Shown: positions 57,546 to 64,000 of the stretch, in pieces
Layout: the number at the start of each line of letters is the position of its first letter
Numbering within the stretch: the first letter of the stretch is position 1
Source: Euptelea pleiosperma
Taxonomy: Eukaryota; Streptophyta; Magnoliopsida; Ranunculales; Eupteleaceae
Assembly: GCA_035048495.1 (NCBI GenBank)
Contig: JASUTR010000075.1
Span: 208,501 to 272,500, forward strand
DNA: 64,000 bases
Direction of reading: 5' to 3'
Notes under the pieces: model-generated
Databases searched by the model: none
Seen by the model: only the letters and a program-made list of their open reading frames with translations
Told to the model about the DNA's origin: nothing
Position numbers and translations under genes: made by a program

Positions 57546-57675
57546 TCCTTTCCAGCCACCACAACAGCTGCGAATGCTAATGCATTGGCAGGCTGGATGG
57601 CGAATGCCATTGCTTCCTGATTTGTTCAATCAACAATTGTTGATGCATCATCAATACTTGCACCATCATATCAAG
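57546..57675 (+). pseudogene. Captured exon of a TOPLESS-related corepressor gene
   Basis: Between a TGCAG acceptor and a CAAG/GTCAG donor it reads SFPATTTAANANALAGWMAN, AIAS, stop, FVQSTIVDASSILAPSYQ. TOPLESS-related proteins have an ANALAGWMANAAASSSVQ segment in the proline-rich linker between the N-terminal dimerisation/EAR-binding region and the WD40 repeats, so the exon and its borders fit. TOPLESS proteins are nuclear corepressors recruited by EAR-motif factors. This copy has a TGA where Ser is expected and no neighbouring exons that I can find. Confidence 0.8.
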
Positions 57676-58100
57676 GTCAGAACAACATTATTGTTGGTGT
57701 TCTAGTAGTATCTGTTGTTGTTCTCTGGCATGTTTGTTGAGATTTTTCAATTTTAGTGCACGGAGATTGAATTTTTCTGTATGCAGTATTAGTATCTTTT
57801 GCTTCTCTTATGGCTTCATTTCCTTTTCGCACCTCCTACAAGTTTGTTATATAGATGTAGATATATATTTCAAGTACTTCTCTTCTTCTCATTACTTTTC
57901 ATCATCTTCATTTTTTTAGTGCATGCAACCAATGTTTGAAGCACAATAATTTTTCATTCCAATGGTCTAAATTTTAGGTCATTTGTCCAAAGACACCTTA
58001 CGAACTTTGAGTGATTTTCCCTTTAGTCAACTTTGAGTTGAAAAAATTTAGGGGGTAGCATTTTTCTTTATAGAGCTGAGTGCATTAAATTTTTTTGCCA

Positions 58101-59760
58101 CCTATCACACTCTTACAAGCCACTGACTCATGACTGATTGGCCCAGCACTTGATGGACCTGCACACCAAAAACAGCCTGATTGGTGATATCTAGCCTGTT
58201 CTAATGCCGTTACAACTGTCATTATCAAATGGAAATTGTTTTTGCTGCTCTTTTTAATTGTTTTTTGCCATATTTCAAATGGATAGTAATCAAATGCTAC
58301 ATCAAGTGATAAATGAAATGTGCCAAACAAATCAGTTCTATTTTAAACGTGGCTAATAGACGTTGTGATGTTTTGGGACTCCTTGATGTCCTGTGATACA
58401 GAGGCCAAAGTTGAGGCTTTCAATATGTTGACCGTGGCTCTTGCGGCGCTTGTGATGACCTGTTGCATATGCTTTGGTTGTTCTATGGAAGAAATGGATG
58501 CTGCTTCCATCTTTCTTGGTACCTAAATTAAAACCAGATGTGGTTAAAAACATAATTTATTTAACTTAACTAAAAGTTAACTGAGTCAACTTGAGGCTGA
58601 AGTCAATCAGCTTGACTCAATCTGGATTTGATTTATCATAACCAAAAACTCAATTTGGGTCAAGACTTGACTAGAACTAGGGGTTAAGTGAAACCAATTA
58701 ATAGTGGGTGACATGATATTGGATCGTCTTCGAAGACTCACTAGGATTTTCAGTCAATTAGAAACCATATCCTTCAGACCCTTTCTATGAAATTAAATAG
58801 AAATAATTTCCTTAATAAATCATTCGTCAAAATATTCATTGGTAGTTAACTGAAGTTAGGCCACAACAGTGGCATTTTTAAAGTTTTGGATGTTTATGTC
58901 CTAAGGTATCCTAAATGGGATTCAAACAAACTCTTTGTGATATGTTGGGTTTTGTTCCATTAAAATTATTGCAAATTGTGATATGTCACGTGCTTTAACT
59001 TCAAGATACATGCAATCAGCCAAACAGAGCAGTCTGATAAATGCTACAGCAGACTGCACTATTTTAAATATAGCTAATAGATGTTGTGATGTTGTTTTGG
59101 GACTCCTTTGTGTCTTGAGATACAGATGCTAAAACTGAGGCTATTGATAGAGTTTTTGGTTGAATCACTTGGGATTATGAGTCCTAGAAAATGCATTTCA
59201 GTCTCTTTTTTTCCAGAAATTTCAAAGGGAAAAGGCCATTATTTAGCTTCTTGCAATGCAGTTGCAGTTCTTAGATGCCTTAGCAATATTAAGGGATTTT
59301 AATAGATTCTTTTCTTTGGTTTTGGTTCTACTCAGCCTCTGATTACATTCGAAGTGCCATTGCCCATAGAGATTTCAATATCAACTTGGTGACTTCCAAC
59401 TGAGAGTTGGAAAAGTTGTTATTGCTCACGCTTAAAATTTGAGGGGAATTGTTATGGAGGTACTACTTATCACATTACGTCTCCCACCGTTGGTTTTCAT
59501 ATTTCACATGTCTTTGATTGTGGTTGGCCCCATCTCTTGGATTGTTTGTTTTCTTGACAATAAATGTTTGAACTTAAAGGCAAGTAAAAGAATATGCATA
59601 AGGTCAGTAAAGAGGTACTTTCAAATCAAGTGCAGAACATCCATATAGTCGAATAAGGCAGATGGACGGTAGGTTCCCATACTGATTTTTGGTGTACAAG
59701 TCCACCAATATGTTGGCCAAACATTCATGAGTTCAGTGGGCCTGAAAGAGTGTGCCATTT
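58101..59760. mobile_element. Pack-MULE-like foldback element nested in CACTA
   Basis: The left arm (58101-58175: CACACTCTTACAAGCC, CTCATGACTGATTGG, GATGGACCTGCACACCAAAA) is the inverted counterpart of the right arm (59683-59757). They enclose about 1.5 kb with no transposase. The arms belong to the foldback family of 27950-29022. The target duplication could not be identified. Inside are a NAC exon and a direct duplication (about 58345-58425 and 59060-59145). Long arms around a host gene fragment are the Pack-MULE plan. Confidence 0.7.
58401..58522 (-). pseudogene. Captured NAC-domain exon
   Basis: On the minus strand, after an ATTTAG acceptor, it reads TKKDGSSIHFFHRTTKAY, then ATGHHKRRKSHGQH and IESLNFGL. 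The block DGSS.HFFHR, then AY.TG and KRRK, is characteristic of the NAC DNA-binding domain in the SND2/NAC073 and SOG1-like groups, where RWHKTG follows. That following part is not readable here because the sequence runs into the direct duplication. NAC proteins are plant-specific transcription factors. About 38 codons survive, antisense to the other captured fragments. Confidence 0.72.
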
Positions 59761-60849
59761 GTCAATTTAAGGGACTTCTACATCAAAATTGGTACATAAT
59801 TTTGTATCATAGATATTTGCCTCCGTCAAATTATGTTGGTTTTTTATGTACAATATTTTAACTGTGGTCAGATAGTAACGGTCAAATGATTGGGTTGGTT
59901 TTGTTACACAGATATTTCCTTTCTGTAGACATGATAGATACTGTGTATACCACTACTATTAGGAATTGGGTTTTGCTTGATTCGTCTGTACCACATAGAT
60001 CATTTGACTATTTCAGTTAATTGTAATAACATGGAAACAGGTACATGAACCTCATCCAACTTTATTGATGCTCATGCTTTAATTGTTTAATCCTCAATCA
60101 TCCAACTTTGGTGCTCATTTCTGACGTGTTTGGGGGTCTCAGACCATGCAAAATGACTATTAAAAGGGTAGGAACAACGGTTGATGGTTCATGGCCTCTT
60201 CTTGGCTTTGTTTGATGTGCTGGAGTTCTGCTGAACCATGGTTTTAACATCCTCGGATGGACTGCAGCAAGGCATGTTCAGTAGGCCAAATAAAACCAAT
60301 AACAAGAAAGTTTTTTTCGGTTAAAATGGTGGTGGAAACGAACTTACAACCGATGGCAGCAAGACACTATTGGAGGCATTAATGGTGCACCAACAAGTGT
60401 CAATGGTGACAAGTGTGAACGCAAACATTCATGGGCGAGGCACTTATTGTTTGTTTGAGTTTTTTGTACGTAATAGTTGTTATCGGATAAGATTTAATGT
60501 TTTTTAAACATCGAAAAAATATTTTGATTTTCAGGTGTCGTTATTAATAAAATAGCAGCGAAACACAAGACACAACCATGAGCACACAAAACATTTTCGA
60601 GTCTAATCACAAAGTAAAAAACAACTTGATAAGTATTTTGATATTAGTTTTTTGAGAAGTACTTGACAACTATATGTTCTTTTTTCCTTAACTCTCAACC
60701 ATTAAGGTCTCTTTTTTCCTTCATCTTGGATTTGTTCTGTAATCAAGTTTATATGCAACTGAAATTCATCACTCACTCACCTTTGTGTGGGATCCTCAAA
60801 CTTTTCAGACTATTTTCTCATCCTTGAGCTTATCTACTTTTTTTTATAG
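59761..60849. other. CACTA interior, intron-like
   Basis: AT-rich, with no domain seen. A pyrimidine-rich stretch at 60800-60849 precedes the augmin exon and ends in TTTTTTATAG, a plausible intron 3' end captured with it. Confidence 0.4.
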
Positions 60850-60975
60850 GAGGACCTGTTAAGCTTTTCCACCACTACAGGTGACAAGAGTGATGAGTTG
60901 ATAAGAGTCTTAAGAGAACTTTCTACCGTACAAAGAAAAATAACAGACTTGCAAGTGGAACTTCAAGGTCCAAAG
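60850..60975 (+). pseudogene. Captured exon of augmin subunit 2 (AUG2/HAUS2-like)
   Basis: A 126-bp exon between TTTTATAG and GTGAAA is fully open: [42 protein letters not shown]. Plant augmin subunit 2 has a GE(K)G(D/E)DLI(K/R)VLREL segment followed by VQR.IA.LQVELQGRK in its coiled coil, so the match is clear. The augmin complex recruits gamma-tubulin to microtubules for branching nucleation. The next exon (DDKNVAHLTHVSEMQKKIET-like) is not found. The exon has no lesion, suggesting recent capture or short divergence. Confidence 0.83.
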
Positions 60976-61800
60976 GTGAAATATCTAATAAAGTTTGTGA
61001 ATTCCTAGCTCATTCCATGAATGGATTTTTTTTTTTGCTTGATTATGTTATATGCTGCCATGCTCCCTTTTTCAATGGGAAAAATCTGGATAGACCACAC
61101 TAATAAGATGATGTAACAATGCCATACTAGTACATGTGGTGTATTTGTAGGGTTAGCCTCCCCCTCCTCGCCTTTGTCCCTCTCTGCATTTAGAAAAAGT
61201 TGTCGTTAATGCTTGTGTATAGTTAAAATGCTAAAAGCACAAAATTACCCCTACAATTTGACCATTCCTCAAAGATTGCATTTTGCCTTAAATGGATCAA
61301 AAGAACGTTGCATGCCCATAATTACCCCTACACTTTCAACTCACTTCTTTTGGTGTCTACATCATTGCTGCCCACAGCCAGCTAATCCTATTTTTAACTA
61401 ACTATGACTTAGCTGTCTTAAGTAATTATAAAACAACTTTGTCCATTATCTTGCCTAAAGTGACTCTAAATTGCCTTGTCTTATGTTTTCTTCTCTGTTC
61501 CCAGCATTATAAGGGTTGCTTGTGGTTCAAGGCCTTGGCAGCCTGCCCAATTACATCAATGGAAGACTTGATACTTCTAGAATTAGAGGAATGTTTTGCT
61601 GCGTTACCAAGCCTCTGTTGTACTGTGTTAACTTTATATTGGTGTTATGAATTTTAATATGTATTCTTTATTTCACATGTATTTTGGAGAAGGTAAAGCT
61701 GAGAGAAAAGGAAACTGAGGTGGAGGGAAGTGGTGATCAATAAAAAGTTCTACAAAAATAGGATTTGTATGTCAAAGCGGGCAAAAACTTTAGTTACAAT
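60976..61800. other. CACTA interior with an unidentified exon-like frame
   Basis: After TTCCCAG at about 61503, a plus-strand frame reads HYKGCLWFKALAACPITSME and DLILLELEECFAALPSL to a stop at 61655. It could be a further captured exon. I cannot assign a family. Confidence 0.4.
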
Positions 61801-62180
61801 GGGTTGTGACGGAAGCCGATCACAACCCACAATATGAGCCATGTGGCACACTATTTGAGAGCGTTGACTGTATGGATGTTTGAACAGCCCCTCGGTAGAC
61901 CTGCCAACCAAAAATCAGCCTAATTAGTGAATTCTAAGTGTTGGATTGAAGTTATTTTCATGGGTTAATTTTAACCATAGGAATTTGAGCATCATTGAGC
62001 GTTATTTGGGTGCAAAGATCCAAAGGTTGTAAATCACTAATCAAGCTGATTTTTGGTTTGCAGGTCCACCGAGGGGCCGGACTGGCCAACATCCATACAG
62101 TCAGCACCTCTAATAGTGTGCCATATGTGGCTCTAATTCTGGGTTGTGACCGGATTCGGTCACAAAACATTGTGACGGGT
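61801..62180. repeat. Foldback element (about 370 bp) nested in CACTA
   Basis: The left arm (GTTGTGACGGAAGCCGATCA, ATGAGCC, TGGCACACTATT, GACTGTATGGATGTT, CCCCTCGGT, CCAAAAATCAGC) is matched in inverted orientation by the right arm up to GGTCACAAAA at 62167. The inner part has the same words as the foldback units at 28-29 kb. Exact ends and target duplication were not resolved because GGGTTGTGAC recurs several times. Confidence 0.75.
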
Positions 62181-63329
62181 TGTGACAGAAGTTTTACTTC
62201 AGAAAGATAAGTTTTAATCCAAAACTGAGGCAATCTTTTTGTGCTGCCTAAAAGATAAGTTGTTGGGCTGAGGCAACTTATTCATGTCTTTTTTATCCAA
62301 CTATTTGGGATTGCGAAATAGGATTCATGTTGGCAACCCCAAATATGTTACATGACTATATTTGCAAGTCACATATTCTTGGCAGCTGCTCCCCTCACTT
62401 CTTCAACTAATGGTTGAGCACTTAAAATTCCTCATCATCTCTCATTTTACTGTTCTGCAAATCCTCATAACCCATGTCTTGTCAACTGATTTCTCTATCG
62501 GGTTAGCAATTGCTCCCTCTTTAAGTTCAGATTGTTCTCCATCTCAAATGCTTGCAGACCAACATTTTTTAAGTTGAATAACTTCAGATGTGTGCTTTGA
62601 GTGATGCTTGTTATAGCACCTCTTTTTGACCCTCAAAAAATACAGATCTTTGTCATTAGACTGTTGATGTCATGCATGGTAGCTCTTCTATATCTTTCTT
62701 TCCAACTGACTATGACGTTACTTGGTGAACCTTGGATTCTTCAACAACAGAGTGTACATCCAAAGAATTCATCTTCTTCTTGGTCATTTGCCAAACTGGC
62801 CTATTGACAAAGAACTGCATGTACTTCTCTATTTTTTTTTTCAATTCTTCAATATTGAAGAGTACATTAATTCCATCGTCTTCATAGTCGATATCTTTCA
62901 AATTGGTGTTCTAACATAGAACCATTGACACTTCTATGTTCTATCTTTTTTTCTGATTGTTTTGTCCTTGTAATATTTAGATTACATTTTAGGATTTAAA
63001 GAAATTATTTTGTAGGAATTTGAATTGTCAGAGTTGAGTTGAGAAATAGGCTTTATATGATTACAAGGAAAAATAGGTTTTCGTTCAAATGTGTTATGGT
63101 AAAATTTACAAATGAAGCTATAATAAGAAAAGTGAGATTTTATTGGAGCTATTGCGAACTTTTAAGGCTCATGCTAAGCCTTGAAATGCTTCTATTTTTT
63201 GTTAGCAGATAGAGAGATATGGAGCCTGCAACAACAAGCAAAGATCTTTTAGAGGTATCTTGGCAGATTTTAGCACTTGAAAGTGCAAAAGACGAAGGGA
63301 CATCCCTCTTGACAAAGTAAGGTGTCAAC
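62181..63329. other. CACTA interior of unknown origin
   Basis: A minus-strand frame (62710-62901) reads DIDYEDDGINVLFNIEELKK and WQMTKKKMNSLDVHSVVE. It could be a captured or element-derived fragment but is unrecognised. A splice-like acceptor at 63202-63208 precedes a short plus-strand frame of unknown identity. Confidence 0.35.
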
Positions 63330-63508
63330 CTTAATTCGATATGCCGTTCGGTAATGCCATTATTTAATGGCGTTCATTAAACGTCTTTGTTTAACTCTAA
63401 AAGCATGGCATAGCCTTTTACAGCGTTTGTTATGGCGTTTGATGAACGCCATGAAAATTATTTTACGGCGTTTTTTGAACGCCATAAAAGGTCTTTTTTG
63501 TTGTAGTG
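63330..63508. repeat. CACTA right subterminal repeats and TIR
   Basis: ATGGCGTTCATTAAACG, TACAGCGTTTGTTATGGCG, TTGATGAACGCCATGAAAA and TTTGAACGCCATAAAAG precede the TIR TTTTGTTGTAGTG. These are the same motifs as at the left end, in both orientations. Confidence 0.88.
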
Positions 63509-63511
63509 CAT

Positions 63512-64000
63512 GGATTCATAATCCACAGATATTTTACTTGTAAACAAGGGGCGGAAAATCCCAAATTCAGGGTGGCTAATATTGCTTCCCTGTAGTCGCT
63601 TGTTAAACATTTAAGGCTTGTGTCACTATTCTTGGTGGTATGTGTTGCTTCCCTGTATTCATGTATCAAACAAAAGATGGATTTAGTGACACCACAATAA
63701 ATGACCATCATCTCTTTTTGGTCATTTAATGGAACATATACTCCTTATAAGTTGTAACATATCATGAGGAGCCATGCAATCCATTTGGTGAAAAGAGATA
63801 GTTACTTGTCAAATCAAGTGAAGGCTATTTTAATTTTATGTATCTAAGAGGGAATCAAATGGTGTTCTCTTGTTATCAAGGGATGTAATCAAGGGAATTT
63901 ATTGCCTTAAATGGTTCAACACTATTACTAATAAACTTTTGTGCGGCCCACGGGTGAACTATGTTCACATGAGGGTTTGGCATCTTTTGGACTTGTCCTA
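63512..64000. other. Unassigned DNA right of CACTA
   Basis: This is the continuation of the sequence interrupted by the CACTA element. The 82-codon minus ORF at 63463-63711 spans the transposon end and is not a gene. Nothing else is recognised. Confidence 0.5.

Larger units (their letters stand above)
53695..63511. mobile_element. CACTA (En/Spm) transposon carrying several host gene fragments
   Basis: The element proper is 53698-63508 (9811 bp). The left end is CACTACAACAAAA, and the right end is its exact reverse complement (63496-63508). CAT flanks both sides (53695-53697 and 63509-63511), the 3-bp duplication typical of CACTA elements. Both subterminal regions repeat AACGCCAT and GGCGTT words. 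I recognise no CACTA transposase in any frame. The interior contains exon-intron fragments of YSL, TOPLESS-related, NAC and augmin genes and two foldback elements. It must depend on a transposase from elsewhere. Confidence 0.93.

Noticed and set aside
1..64000. CRISPR array, tRNA or rRNA genes, or an intact host gene
   Set aside because: No regularly spaced short repeats with unique spacers, no cloverleaf candidates and no rRNA-like sequence were recognised. All larger ORFs belong to transposable elements or their shadows.

Overview
This is a flowering-plant nuclear window that is almost entirely transposable elements. I find no intact host gene, rRNA, tRNA or CRISPR array. The plant assignment rests on five Ty1/copia elements whose primer sites match the usual initiator-Met tRNA motif (TGGTATCAGAGC), an L1-type LINE with DUF4283-like ORF1, plant-type hAT and CACTA DNA transposons, and captured exon fragments of plant genes (YSL transporter, TOPLESS-related, NAC, augmin subunit 2). 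Nearly every coding region is broken by stops or frameshifts. I cannot name the species.

Layout. 46-1158: a non-autonomous hAT element with 16-bp TIRs and an 8-bp target duplication. 1823-7687: copia A (minus strand), nearly full length. 7688-10600: unclassified DNA with a 38-bp minisatellite and tandem duplications. 10600-14877: copia E (minus strand), 5' LTR to mid reverse transcriptase. 14878-16898: tandem repeats with ATC microsatellites. 16899-33557: a nest of four elements: copia D (target duplication AACAC) contains an opposite-strand copia C fragment, which contains complete copia B (GTTCC), which contains a 6.36-kb hAT element (GGTGGGAT), which contains a Mutator-like MITE (9-bp TTTTGTTAA) and foldback repeats. 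33558-35948: unclassified. 35949-38484: copia F, a palindromic derivative with its LTRs in inverted orientation. About 38486-44556: a plus-strand LINE with a poly(A) tail. 44815-53640: decayed gypsy and LINE pieces, one carrying an RNase H domain.

53698-63508 is the most interesting part: a 9.8-kb CACTA transposon with 13-bp TIRs CACTACAACAAAA and 3-bp target duplication CAT. I recognise no transposase in it. It carries exon-intron fragments of unrelated host genes: two consecutive YSL exons, one TOPLESS-related exon and one augmin subunit 2 exon, all on the plus strand, plus a NAC-domain exon on the minus strand that lies inside its own Pack-MULE-like foldback element. This is transduplication with a nested second capture.

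Nothing here works as a pathway. The window is a record of insertion order: D, then C, B, hAT and the MITE. B has LTRs that I aligned by eye with 2 differences in 210 bp, so B and the hAT inside it are recent, although the hAT transposase has two in-frame stops.
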